Assembly: GCF_000807775.2 (NCBI RefSeq)
Contig: NZ_CP047385.1
Coordinates: forward strand, 3,348,001 to 3,412,000
From: Pandoraea fibrosis
Lineage (GTDB): Bacteria; Pseudomonadota; Gammaproteobacteria; Burkholderiales; Burkholderiaceae
DNA: 64,000 nucleotides
Direction of reading: 5' to 3'
Shown: piece after piece, positions 8,465-17,154 of the stretch
How positions within the stretch are numbered: the first letter of the stretch is position 1
Layout of the letters: every line of letters starts with the position of its first letter
Notes under the pieces: generated by a model
What the model saw: the letters and a program-made list of their open reading frames with translations, nothing else
Told to the model about the DNA's origin: nothing
Database searches by the model: none
Position numbers and translations under genes: made by a program

Positions 8465-9865
8465 ATGGAATTCGTAACAAAAGACGTCCTGGCGAGTTGC
8501 ATGGAGCTGCTGCTGGACGCGGTTTTTCTCGTCAATCAGGCCGGCACTCTGGTGTACGTGAGTCCGGCTTGCGAGCATATTCTCGGGTACTCCTCACAGG
8601 AATTGATGGGGCGCTCGATGATCGATTTCGTGGCGAAGGAAGACCGCGAGCGCACGATTGAAGAGTCGAAGCGGGTGATGTCGGGACAGCCGCGCATCGG
8701 CTTCGAGAATCGTTACCTCCACAAGGACGGGCATTACGTCCACATCATGTGGTCTGCCCGCTGGTCCGACGAACATGGACTGCGTATCGGGGTGGCGCGC
8801 GACGTATCGGCCAAGAAGCACGCCGAGGCGCTGCAACGCGCAACCTACTCGATCTCCGAAGCGGCGCACGACGCGGCGGACGTTCGCACCCTCTGCAAGG
8901 CCGTTCACGACACGCTTTCCACGCTGTTTCCCATCCACGCCATCGTGGTCGCGACGTGTGACGTCGAACTGATGACTTGGGAGCGGGCCTATCAGTATCG
9001 CGAGAGTGCTGACGTACCGGTGCTCGACTGGTCGCAGGCAGAGGCGCTGTCTACCCGGGCCACGAATGCTCAGCAAACGCAGTGGCGGCGATTCGAGACG
9101 GTGTCCGTCGATGGACGCGACCTGCCGTTCGCGCAGTGGCATGGAGACCCCCTTTCGCCCGAGGAAACCGCAGCGCCCGGCACGCATGCGTTGGCCGTGC
9201 TGCCCATGTACACGGCGCGGCGCGCGGTGGGCACACTCATGATCTACGGACCGTCCGGTGCGTTGCATGCGGAGACGGCGCAGCGCCTGCTCGCGTTCGT
9301 CTGCGATCAGACTGCGCTGGCGATCGAGCGCAAGCAACTGATCGACGACCTGTACAAGGCGGCACGTTTCGACGAACTGACCGGCCTGCCGAACCGCCGT
9401 ACCTTTGGGGAGTTCGCCAGCGAGGCTGTGCGACGTGCGCAACGCACCAATGGCAAGCTGGCGCTGCTTTTTGCCGATGTTGACGGATTCAAGGGGGTGA
9501 ACGACAGTCTTGGCCATGCCGCGGGCGACGTGCTGCTCAAAGAGATCGGCCGTCGGATGAAAGCGGGGGTGGCGGAGTGTGGTTTTGTGGCGCGTCACTC
9601 CGGCGACGAGTTTGTCGCTTTGGTCCAGGACGCGGAGATCGTGGAACGGATCGACTTTGCCGTGACGCGTCTGCGCTCGGAGATCGAGCAGGCCATCTCG
9701 GTGAACGACGCTAGTCTGACCGTGCGCGTGAGCGTTGGCGTGGCGGTGTTCCCCGACGATGGCGAATCAATGAGCGAACTCATTCGTGTGGCCGATCAGC
9801 GCATGTATGCGAACAAGTCCGAGCGCAAATCCGGCGGCGCCAGCTTTCTGGAACGGTTGATGTAA
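8465..9865 (+). CDS. PAS-GAF-GGDEF diguanylate cyclase
   Basis: A 466-residue soluble signalling protein. Residues about 10-125 form a PAS domain (FLVNQAGTLVYVSPACEHIL and the PAC-like GRYLHKDGHYVHIMW region). About 135-290 resemble a GAF domain (ALAVLPMYTARRAVGTLMIYG). About 300-466 form the cyclase domain with the conserved FDELTGLPNRRTF and LLFADVDGFKGVNDSLGHAAGD. The active-site loop reads SGDEF (RHSGDEFVAL) instead of GGDEF, and the RxxD inhibitory site that usually lies just before it is not visible. Known SGDEF-type enzymes can be active, so c-di-GMP synthesis without product inhibition is plausible but unproven. There is no membrane segment, so it probably senses a cytoplasmic ligand or redox state. 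Confidence 0.92.
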   Translation: MEFVTKDVLASCMELLLDAVFLVNQAGTLVYVSPACEHILGYSSQELMGRSMIDFVAKEDRERTIEESKRVMSGQPRIGFENRYLHKDGHYVHIMWSARWSDEHGLRIGVARDVSAKKHAEALQRATYSISEAAHDAADVRTLCKAVHDTLSTLFPIHAIVVATCDVELMTWERAYQYRESADVPVLDWSQAEALSTRATNAQQTQWRRFETVSVDGRDLPFAQWHGDPLSPEETAAPGTHALAVLPMYTARRAVGTLMIYGPSGALHAETAQRLLAFVCDQTALAIERKQLIDDLYKAARFDELTGLPNRRTFGEFASEAVRRAQRTNGKLALLFADVDGFKGVNDSLGHAAGDVLLKEIGRRMKAGVAECGFVARHSGDEFVALVQDAEIVERIDFAVTRLRSEIEQAISVNDASLTVRVSVGVAVFPDDGESMSELIRVADQRMYANKSERKSGGASFLERLM

Positions 9866-9906
9866 GGCGCGTCGGGACGTCCGCCATGGGGGGCCATGGC
9901 GCGGGC

Positions 9907-10692
9907 TTACCCAAGTGTCTGCGTCGGCCAGACCATTTCGATTTCGACGGCGATCGAGCGTGCCAGACCATCGAGGTCAGGGAACAGCGATGCGTTCGTC
10001 ACGTTCATCCGGTAGAGCCATTTCATGGCGTCCGCGCGCAGTGCGACCGGCAGCACGATCTTGCGCAGCAGCGGCTCGTCGCTTTCGTAGCCGTCGAGAA
10101 TGCGATGCAGCGGCCGGTCGATCACCCCCGGCACAACCAAGGTGCCCGATTGCGCGATCAGGCGGCCATCCATCTCTTCCGGCTCGCCGAACCAGACCAC
10201 TTCATTGTCGTTGCCGAGAAAGTACTTCTCCATGTTCCCTTTCACACGCGGATCGATCGTATCGCGCGTGAGCCACGGCGCATGGCGCGGGCGGGCGCGG
10301 TCGTCGTACAGCGCAGGGGTATTCAGGGCGAAGATGGCCGAATCGCTCGTCGCGCGCTCCAGCGCGAAGAAGGCGGCGACGAAGGGCGACTTCGTGAAGT
10401 CCAGCAAACGGGTGGGGGCGCCGTGGTGTTGCATCAGCCCGAGGCAACGCAGGTCGTCGTGCAGCAGTTCGGGCCAGGGCACATGGTTATGCGCCTTGCG
10501 CCGGAAGATGCGGATGGCACGCGCTTCGCGACTGCGCCACTGCTCCTTGTCGGACACATAGGCGTGCAGATACCGCGAGAGCGAACTTTGCAGGTGCCAA
10601 CGCGCATCCTGCTGCCCGCGAAAGGCCCAACCTTCGAAGCGGGAGGACAATTCCATGAAATCCTTCCAGCTTTCGACGACGGTGGTGTCCAT
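9907..10692 (-). CDS. FRG-domain protein
   Basis: A 261-residue protein beginning MDTTVVESWKDFMELSS. The FRG-domain signature follows: WAFRGQQDARWHLQSSLSRYL at residues about 22-42, then LGLMQHHGAPTRLLDFTKSPFVAAFFALE at about 100-128. These are the two hallmarks of the family. I chose the ATG at 10692 because AAGGAT precedes it; the frame continues upstream but without protein-like sequence. No nuclease, protease or membrane motif is visible. FRG domains occur in bacterial, phage and mobile-element proteins of unknown biochemistry, sometimes near defence genes. Here the neighbours are ordinary chromosomal genes. Confidence 0.85.
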   Translation of the reverse strand: MDTTVVESWKDFMELSSRFEGWAFRGQQDARWHLQSSLSRYLHAYVSDKEQWRSREARAIRIFRRKAHNHVPWPELLHDDLRCLGLMQHHGAPTRLLDFTKSPFVAAFFALERATSDSAIFALNTPALYDDRARPRHAPWLTRDTIDPRVKGNMEKYFLGNDNEVVWFGEPEEMDGRLIAQSGTLVVPGVIDRPLHRILDGYESDEPLLRKIVLPVALRADAMKWLYRMNVTNASLFPDLDGLARSIAVEIEMVWPTQTLG

Positions 10693-10849
10693 AGTGGGCG
10701 AAATCCTTGAGTTGGCGTGCCATGACGCCATGCCATTTTTGTGAGGACGCCAAGGCACCGCAAGCGATGCATGGCGTCGGCCACTATAGTACGGCGTCTG
10801 TGACAGCTCAAGCGTGCGTCGTGCGAAACCGGGAAACCGCGAGATCAAC

Positions 10850-11374
10850 TTACCCGGCCGTTGCGCGGTCTGCCAGACTCGCCAGCCACGCCCCCCCATA
10901 CAGACCGAGACCGAAGACGCTGTGCGTCATGAGGCTGCGCAGTCTGGCCTGTGCGGGGTTGGGCGCCTTCGATGCCGCAATGCCTGCGCCGAGCGCCGGT
11001 TGCAAGACGAAGAACGGCGCCACGATGGTGACAATGCCGAAGGCCAATGCCGGCACGAGCGTAGGCGCGCGCAGCCACGCCGGGCCGGCGAGACCGACGA
11101 GACAGGCAGCGAACCCCACGCCAATGGCGTAATGGGCGAACCATCCCAATGCCCTTTCCCCTGCGACCGGCAACGCGTGCCCAATGCCCGCGTGGGCGAA
11201 ACGTCCGGTCCGCATATGTCCCAGCCATCGGCCGACCAACGCGTAATCGAGCGATGCCATGCCAAACGCACGTCGTAGAAACACCGCCCAGAGGTCCATC
11301 ACTACGGTAGCGAAAATGCCCATCGCCAGCACCTGAGCGACGAGGAACGACAGAACTTCGGGGGCGGTTGTCAT
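10850..11374 (-). CDS. DUF2938 family membrane protein
   Basis: A 174-residue protein with four predicted membrane segments (VLSFLVAQVLAMGIFATVVMDLWAVF, WFAHYAIGVGFAACLVGLAG, LVPALAFGIVTIVAPFFVLQPALG, SVFGLGLYGGAWLASL). Conserved blocks such as RWLGHMRTGRFAH and the Gly-rich second helix fit DUF2938, a family without a known function. I chose the ATG at 11374 because AGGAG lies nine bases upstream. It is transcribed divergently from the MerR gene, and its promoter has the MerR-type 19-bp spacer with a palindrome inside it (11433-11463). This gene is therefore the likely regulated target of that MerR protein. Confidence 0.85.
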   Translation of the reverse strand: MTTAPEVLSFLVAQVLAMGIFATVVMDLWAVFLRRAFGMASLDYALVGRWLGHMRTGRFAHAGIGHALPVAGERALGWFAHYAIGVGFAACLVGLAGPAWLRAPTLVPALAFGIVTIVAPFFVLQPALGAGIAASKAPNPAQARLRSLMTHSVFGLGLYGGAWLASLADRATAG

Positions 11375-11432
11375 GTTCGACTCCTGAATGCCAGTGGAGC
11401 GGCAGGCTGAGCAATGCCGCCGCGATTGAGGC

Positions 11433-11463
11433 ACTATACGAACTCAAGTCAACTTGAAGTCAA
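11433..11463 (-). promoter_or_regulatory. MerR-type promoter/operator for the DUF2938 gene
   Basis: Read on the minus strand, the -35 is TTGACT and the -10 is TATAGT with exactly 19 bases between them, the over-long spacer that MerR-family activators need. The spacer contains the inverted repeat CAAGT-N2-ACTTG (in plus coordinates 11445-11456), extended imperfectly on both sides. It resembles the SoxR box CCTCAAGTTAACTTGAGG. It faces the DUF2938 gene and lies directly upstream of the MerR gene on the other strand. Confidence 0.8.
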
Positions 11464-11477
11464 GCGGGGGCGTCGAC

Positions 11478-11930
11478 ATGACACTGGACATTGGCGAAGT
11501 CGTGGCGCGGGCAGGGGTGCCGCCGTCGACCTTGCGCTATTACGAGGAGAAGGGGCTGATTGCAGCGACGGGGCGGCGCGGGTTGCGTCGTCAGTACGAT
11601 GCGTCGGTCTTGCAGACGTTGGCGCTGATCGCGCTGGGCCGAGCCGCCGGGTTTTCGCTGGACGACATCGCCGGGATGTTGCTGCCGCAAGGCAAAGCGA
11701 GCATTGATCGCGCGAGGCTGACGGCAAAAGCCGATGACATCGACCGGACCATACGGCAACTGAGCGCGCTGCGCGACGGGCTGCGACACGCGGCCGTCTG
11801 CCCCGCGCCGGAGCATTTGGCGTGCCCGCAGTTTCAACGGCTCATGCGGCTCGCCAGCGTGAAAGGGGGGAGGATAGCCGCGACGGACCCGCCATCGCTG
11901 TCACGCCGCAAGGCGACCGCGAAACGGTAG
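11478..11930 (+). CDS. MerR-family transcriptional regulator
   Basis: A 150-residue protein. Residues 1-70 are the MerR winged helix (MTLDIGEVVARAGVPPSTLRYYEEKGLI, then RGLRRQYDASVLQTLALIALG). A dimerisation helix follows, and then two cysteines spaced CPAPEHLAC near residues 112-120. The N-terminal half resembles SoxR in its DNA-reading helices, but the four-Cys [2Fe-2S] cluster of SoxR is absent. A two-Cys sensor (metal, thiol or electrophile) is therefore more likely than an iron-sulfur one. I chose the ATG at 11478; an upstream frame start at 11454 would overlap the operator. The divergent DUF2938 gene is the probable target. Confidence 0.9.
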   Translation: MTLDIGEVVARAGVPPSTLRYYEEKGLIAATGRRGLRRQYDASVLQTLALIALGRAAGFSLDDIAGMLLPQGKASIDRARLTAKADDIDRTIRQLSALRDGLRHAAVCPAPEHLACPQFQRLMRLASVKGGRIAATDPPSLSRRKATAKR

Positions 11931-12003
11931 AAGCGGTAGAAACGGGGGACGTGAAGCGTGCCGGCAGCAACGGGCGGGCATCCCGGAGGTGACCGCCCGT
12001 GGT

Positions 12004-13476
12004 TCATTGCATCGGGCAAACGCTCGCGAGACTGCGCGGCGTTGCAGGCGTCGCACGCAACTCGCGCTGCGTTTCCGGTGTGCCGATGAGCGTCATCAAC
12101 CCGCAGGCGAGCGATCCGCGCCAGTGGAGGTAATCGTGACCAGTCGCTGTCGACGCATACGTCACGTCATACCCCTTCGCGCGCAATACGTCGCGCATGT
12201 GCCGGCCTGACGTGCCGATGCCGGTCGGCCCGCGCCGGTCTTCGAACAGTCCCGACTCAAGGTAGAACTTCACTGGCAGACGTGGGCCGTCGGCGTACTG
12301 GCGGATCAGCCAGCCGGACTCGCGCGTTGCGGTGTCGCCTTGTGACGGTGCCCACCAATAGGACCCCGACTGCGACAGCACATTACCGAACCACTGGGGG
12401 GCAATGTGCGCCGCCCATGCGGAAGCCAGCCCGCCATAGCTGGACCCGGCGACCACGGTGCGTGTAGCGGGTGCCGACACGCCTTGTGACTTCGCCCACG
12501 GCATCAACTCGTCGGACAGGAACCGCGCGAACGCCGGATTCGGTGGCAACTCCTTGCCTCGCGTGCCGCCGTCGATAACGCCGACGATCAGCGCAGCCGT
12601 GCGCGGAATTCGTCCCTCGGCGATGAGGTTGTCGAGAATGACGGGCGTGGGTACCGTGTTCACATAGGCATGCGCGTCGAATACGACGAGCAAGCCTTGC
12701 GAGGCATCGTCCGCGCGATACCCGGCAGGACGATAGAGGTAGACATCGCGCGTGTTGCCCAGCGCTTTACTGGTAAAACGTATCGCCTGCACGGCGCCGG
12801 CGGGCACGTTCGCGCGCCGATCGATCCATGGTTGGGGCGGCGCGCCCGGCAGGGTGACCGACGACTTCACACTGCGCTTGCCATCGAACCCTTCAACGAT
12901 GAACGGGTGACGATTAAGCGGGTCGGCCTGTAACGTTTTCACCACGGCACGGCGACGTTCCATCGCGGTACCTTCCAGATCGGGAACGTCCGGCGCGAGC
13001 TGATACGACAGACGCGCCGAGTCGGGCACGACGTAGCTTCGGTACCAGACATCGCTGGTGCCGAGTTGACGCATATCGTCATGGTCGCCCGAAGGGGCCC
13101 CCAGAATGCGCACGTTACGCGGATGCCCGCGCCACAGGAACGTCAGCAGCGAGACTTTACCGGGCGGCTGCGCCAGCAGCGACGCCGACTCATCGCCCGT
13201 CACCGTCCCTTGCGGGATGGCTTCGATCATGGGCGTGCCCGACGTGCTGACTTCCTGCCAGAACGCATCGGTGCTGCCGCCTGCGCACAATGAGGCATTC
13301 AATGCCAGCAAACGCGGGCTGACGAGTCCAAGCCGGTATTTCGGCGCGTGCAGATCGCCGGTACACGCGTCATGCGACGTTTTGGGGGGGAGCGTGCCCG
13401 CCTGAACGTCGGTCACGGCAACGCTCATCAGCGTAACGATGGCCGCGAGTGCGGCGCGGGTCATGGGACGTGTCAT
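12004..13476 (-). CDS. enterochelin esterase-like protein with signal peptide (PfeE/IroE/Fes family)
   Basis: A 490-residue protein with an N-terminal signal peptide (MTRPMTRAALAAIVTLMSVA, cleavage near VQA-GT at about residue 27). It is therefore probably periplasmic, like P. aeruginosa PfeE or E. coli IroE and unlike cytosolic Fes. An N-terminal Ig-like Fes domain (about 60-200) precedes an alpha/beta hydrolase domain with the nucleophile elbow GSSYGG near residue 345 and the C-terminal His of GHDYLHW. The expected reaction is hydrolysis of the ester backbone of a ferric catecholate siderophore. The start is eight bases from the stop of the receptor gene upstream, so the two form one operon under the FecI/FecR system. 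Confidence 0.88.
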   Translation of the reverse strand: MTRPMTRAALAAIVTLMSVAVTDVQAGTLPPKTSHDACTGDLHAPKYRLGLVSPRLLALNASLCAGGSTDAFWQEVSTSGTPMIEAIPQGTVTGDESASLLAQPPGKVSLLTFLWRGHPRNVRILGAPSGDHDDMRQLGTSDVWYRSYVVPDSARLSYQLAPDVPDLEGTAMERRRAVVKTLQADPLNRHPFIVEGFDGKRSVKSSVTLPGAPPQPWIDRRANVPAGAVQAIRFTSKALGNTRDVYLYRPAGYRADDASQGLLVVFDAHAYVNTVPTPVILDNLIAEGRIPRTAALIVGVIDGGTRGKELPPNPAFARFLSDELMPWAKSQGVSAPATRTVVAGSSYGGLASAWAAHIAPQWFGNVLSQSGSYWWAPSQGDTATRESGWLIRQYADGPRLPVKFYLESGLFEDRRGPTGIGTSGRHMRDVLRAKGYDVTYASTATGHDYLHWRGSLACGLMTLIGTPETQRELRATPATPRSLASVCPMQ

Positions 13477-13484
13477 GACGAACC

Positions 13485-15953
13485 TTAGAAATCGATGCTG
13501 GCGGAGAGCTTGACCGTGCGCGGCGCGTTCTGGATCACGTATCCATCGTTAAACGTGCCAGACCAGGCAATACGATTGGTGACGTTTTCCACGGCGGCGC
13601 GAAAGACCACGCCTTTGCCGTAAAGACGTGTGGCATAACGCGCGCCAATGTCGTAACGCGTCCAGCCGCCGATCTGTTGTGTGTTGGCGGAGTTCACGTA
13701 TTGCGCGCTGGTGCTGATCATCCGTCCCGTGAGGGTGACGCCGGGCACCCACGGCAAATCCCATTCGGTGCCGAGGTTCGCCGTCCATTTCGGCACGCCG
13801 TAGGGCGTATTGCCGTTGTAGAGATTGCCGGCGGTCTTGGTCAATTCGCCACGGGTGTAGGCCACGCCGCCCAGCACCCGCCAGCGCGGTGTGAACTCGC
13901 CGAACACATTCCATTCCACGCCACGGTTGCGTTGCTCGCCGTCGGGGTTGTAGGTGTTGGTCGCCACGTCCTTGATCATGCCGGGCTTGGTGATCTGGAA
14001 GAACGACAACGTGTTCGAGAAACTGCCCGCGTCCCACTTCACGCCGACTTCCGCTTGCTTGCTGCGATACGGGGCGAAGACCTGACCGTAGTTGGCGGCA
14101 CTCACATCGGTGACCATGCCACCTTGCGTGAGACCTTCGATGTAGTTGCCGTACAACGAGACGTTCGGGCCGAACGGCTTGAGCACCAGACCGAACGCCG
14201 GCGTGATGGCGCTCTCGTCGTAGCTGGAGGTGCGCGCGCCGGTGGTGGCGGCGAAGGCCGCCGCGCGCACGCGTTGACTACGCACCCCCGCGATCACGAT
14301 CACGCGGTCTTGCCACATCGATACGGTGTCCGACACGGCAAAGCTCGACAGCGTGGATTCGGCCGTCTTCGGCGCAGCGCCGGGATCTTTCGCGAGCGTC
14401 GGATTGACCGGCGCGTAGATGTTCGAGTTGTAGTTCGCGCTCGTCGTGAAGACATTGCCGCTGGTCGTGTCGAGCGAGGTGGCCGAGAGCGTCAGCTCGT
14501 GCGTGACCGGCCCCGTGCGAAATCGTGTGCGCACGCCGGCATCGAGCGAAAGGGTTTCCGTCCACCCGCGCTGGAAGTAGGTCGCGCCGGTGTAGCTGCC
14601 GTCCGGCTGGATCGGGCCGGTGCGCGTGCCCGTGATGTAGCCCGCGTAGCGATAGCTCAGTGCGCCGATGCCCGCGTAGGCCGTGACGGCGTCGGTCACG
14701 TCGACCTCGCCGCGCAACTGCACACCATTGCTCTCCAGATCGCCGTATTCGCCGCGCAGCACGTTGGTGCCTGCGCTCGGCGGTGTGACGACTTTCGTGG
14801 CGAAGGTCGCCATCCACGGACTGCCGCCCGTGTACTTCTCCGTGTCGGTATAGGCGTCCAGTCCGATGCGCACGCGATCCGTTTTCAGATCCAGCGCGAC
14901 CGAGCCAAACTGACGCCGCTTCTTCTGGCCGTCGAGTGTGGTGCGGCCGTCGCGCAGCGCGCCGTTGAAGCGGATGCCGACCTCTTCGTGGTCGCCGAAG
15001 CGTCGCCCGAGATCGGCTTGCACGCCGAATTGCGAATCGGACAGGTAGTCGGCCGTGAGGCGAGCCAGCGGCGTGCTCTCGGCCTTTTTCGTCACGACAT
15101 TGATGGCACCGCCGACGGCACCCGATGGCGACATGCCGTTGAGCAGGGCATTCGGCCCCTTGAGCACTTCTACGCGTTCGATGAACTCGGTCGGCACGTG
15201 ACCATAGGGCGAGAGACCGAACATGCCGTTGAGCGAAACTTCATCGGCCGTCAGCGGGAAGCCGCGAATGCTGAAGTTCTCGTACATGTGGCCACTCGAC
15301 GTGGTGAAGCGCACCGACGGGTCGTTATCGAGTACGTCGGCCAGCGTGGTCGACTGTTGATCCTGAATGGTTTGCGCGGTGTATGACGTGAGGTTGAACG
15401 GCACGTCCATGAAGTCCTTGTTGCCGAGCAGGCCGAGATGGCCGCCACGCGCAACTTGCCCGCCGTCATAGGCTTCGGGCAGTCCGACCGCCTGCGCCAC
15501 GACGTGCGTGGTCGGCAGCAGCACACCATCGCCCGCCGTCGCCGCAGCACCGTTGCCCTGCGTCGCGGCGCGCACGGTGTAGACCCCCTGGCTGCTGCGC
15601 ATTGCCTGCAACTGATACGGCGAGAGCAACTGGTACAGGGCTTGAGTGACGGTGTATTCGCCATCGAGTCCGGTGCTCTGGCGACCCTGTGTCAGCGAGG
15701 CGTCGATCACGAGTTCGATGCCCGCTGTGTTCGCAAAGCGGTTGAGCACGGCGTCGAGCGTGCCGGGCGCGATCTGCCAGGCGCGGCGCGCGTCGGGGGC
15801 GGTTTGAGACGCGGCGGAAGCCGTGGAAGCGGGGGCTGCGATGGCGGGGTGTGCGACGCCGGCAGCCGTGAGGGCGACGAGCAGCGCGACGGCAGGGCGG
15901 AGCGCGGCGGCAAGTGGTGTCGGACGCAAGGGAGCAGCTTCGGAAATCAACAC
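13485..15953 (-). CDS. TonB-dependent siderophore receptor with N-terminal signalling (STN) domain
   Basis: About 822 residues from the proposed GTG at 15953. The frame is open up to an ATG at 16085, but that start would put a 45-residue non-signal extension before the signal peptide (ALLVALTAAGVAHPAIAAP); the true start is uncertain. After the signal peptide come the STN domain (LDAVLNRFANTAGIELVI to QGVYTVRA), the plug domain (FNLTSYTAQTIQDQQSTTLA; INVVTKKAES) and a 22-strand barrel ending in the aromatic LSASIDF. The STN domain implies transenvelope signalling to the FecR protein encoded just upstream. The substrate is probably a catechol-type ferric siderophore, given the esterase downstream. 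No biosynthesis genes are present, so this may serve foreign siderophores. Confidence 0.93.
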   Translation of the reverse strand: MLISEAAPLRPTPLAAALRPAVALLVALTAAGVAHPAIAAPASTASAASQTAPDARRAWQIAPGTLDAVLNRFANTAGIELVIDASLTQGRQSTGLDGEYTVTQALYQLLSPYQLQAMRSSQGVYTVRAATQGNGAAATAGDGVLLPTTHVVAQAVGLPEAYDGGQVARGGHLGLLGNKDFMDVPFNLTSYTAQTIQDQQSTTLADVLDNDPSVRFTTSSGHMYENFSIRGFPLTADEVSLNGMFGLSPYGHVPTEFIERVEVLKGPNALLNGMSPSGAVGGAINVVTKKAESTPLARLTADYLSDSQFGVQADLGRRFGDHEEVGIRFNGALRDGRTTLDGQKKRRQFGSVALDLKTDRVRIGLDAYTDTEKYTGGSPWMATFATKVVTPPSAGTNVLRGEYGDLESNGVQLRGEVDVTDAVTAYAGIGALSYRYAGYITGTRTGPIQPDGSYTGATYFQRGWTETLSLDAGVRTRFRTGPVTHELTLSATSLDTTSGNVFTTSANYNSNIYAPVNPTLAKDPGAAPKTAESTLSSFAVSDTVSMWQDRVIVIAGVRSQRVRAAAFAATTGARTSSYDESAITPAFGLVLKPFGPNVSLYGNYIEGLTQGGMVTDVSAANYGQVFAPYRSKQAEVGVKWDAGSFSNTLSFFQITKPGMIKDVATNTYNPDGEQRNRGVEWNVFGEFTPRWRVLGGVAYTRGELTKTAGNLYNGNTPYGVPKWTANLGTEWDLPWVPGVTLTGRMISTSAQYVNSANTQQIGGWTRYDIGARYATRLYGKGVVFRAAVENVTNRIAWSGTFNDGYVIQNAPRTVKLSASIDF

Positions 15954-16134
15954 GGTCGGAGTGCCTGAGAGTTCGGAAAAAGGGATGCCGGTGCCATCGT
16001 TTCGCACCGGTGCATACAGGTATTCCGAACGAGATCGGCAATCCCTCAACCGACATCGCAAAAAAAACGGCGTTTGTCGGGACATCGTCAGGCGGCGCTT
16101 GCCCCGTATACGGGGCCGCCGTCGCTGCGCGCTC

Positions 16135-17154
16135 CTAACGTGCTTTCACCGTGACCCAGTACCGTGTGCGGTAGACGGTCTCGACAGGTAGTCCCACGGC
16201 CAGGCTGGCCAGCGCGCGGTCGGTATCGGCGAGCGAGAATATGCCGCTGACGCGCAGATCGGCCACGGCAGCGTCGCATCGCAGAACACCTCGCCGGTAA
16301 CGTGCAAGCGTGTCGACGAGGTCGCCCAGACGCATGCGCTCAACGATGAGTTGGGCTCGGGTCCAGGCTGCTGCGTTGTCGTCAAAGCCGTCTGCCGGAT
16401 CGACCGTCTCGATGGCGCTCGATGAGAAGCTCGCGGCCTGACCGGCGTCAAGGCGTTGTGAGCGTGCGCCCTCGGCGGTGCGCACGAGCACGATGCCGTC
16501 GAACACGGCGACCTGCGTGCGATCGCCGCCATCGCGCACCGTGAAGCGCGTCCCGATGTCGCGGATTTCCCCTTGACGGGTTGCCACGACGAGGGGCGCA
16601 CGCGAGTTGCCGTTGGCCGTCGCCGCCGAGCCTGTCTCGATACAGATGCGTCCGCGTCGAAGGACGATGCGACGCTCGCCGGGTACAAAACGCACGTCGA
16701 CGGCAGAGGCGGTATCGAGCCAGAGGCGTGTCCCGTCGGCCAGTGTCAGGCTTCGAACTTCCCCGACGCCGGTGGTGTAATCGGCGGTCACCGTGTCCCA
16801 GACCGACGAGCGACGCAGCGTGTAGCCCGCGCCGGCCAGCGTGATGACGCCGCCGAAAACGCGCAGCACGCGGCGACGTCCTGCGGCGCTGACGCGTGGT
16901 GTGGCGCTCGCATTCAGTGTGTCGAAGGCGACGCGCGACGGGACCGCATCGAACTTTTGTCCGATAGCCCCAAGGCGTTGCCATGCGCGTTCGTGATCGG
17001 GATGCGCGGCACGCCAGCACTCGCAAGCGGCCACGTCCTCGGCGCTTGCCGTGTCGGACCACAACCGCGCGAGCCAAAGACTTGCACGCTCGATAACTTC
17101 CGGTGAAAGGGCACCCGCCGACAATGCGGTGTGCGAGGGCGTTTTCAAGGTCAC
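16135..17154 (-). CDS. FecR-family anti-sigma factor/sigma regulator
   Basis: A 339-residue protein starting with GTG at 17154, which overlaps the stop of the sigma-factor gene (GTGA), indicating translational coupling. Residues about 20-65 are the DUF4880 cytoplasmic sigma-binding domain (IERASLWLARLWSDTASAED, then WRAAHPDHERAWQRLG). A single membrane segment (VLRVFGGVITLAGAGYTL) follows near residue 90. The periplasmic FecR domain (YTTGVGEVRSLTLADGTRLW and DIGTRFTVRDGG) follows, and the C-terminal secretin/STN-like part (GDLVDTLARYRRGVL) should contact the receptor. It relays the receptor signal to the FecI-type sigma factor. Confidence 0.93.
   Translation of the reverse strand: MTLKTPSHTALSAGALSPEVIERASLWLARLWSDTASAEDVAACECWRAAHPDHERAWQRLGAIGQKFDAVPSRVAFDTLNASATPRVSAAGRRRVLRVFGGVITLAGAGYTLRRSSVWDTVTADYTTGVGEVRSLTLADGTRLWLDTASAVDVRFVPGERRIVLRRGRICIETGSAATANGNSRAPLVVATRQGEIRDIGTRFTVRDGGDRTQVAVFDGIVLVRTAEGARSQRLDAGQAASFSSSAIETVDPADGFDDNAAAWTRAQLIVERMRLGDLVDTLARYRRGVLRCDAAVADLRVSGIFSLADTDRALASLAVGLPVETVYRTRYWVTVKAR

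Noticed and set aside
13677..15386. A 569-residue plus-strand frame opposite the TonB receptor
   Set aside because: The minus strand gives a complete STN-plug-barrel receptor. The plus product has no recognisable domain.
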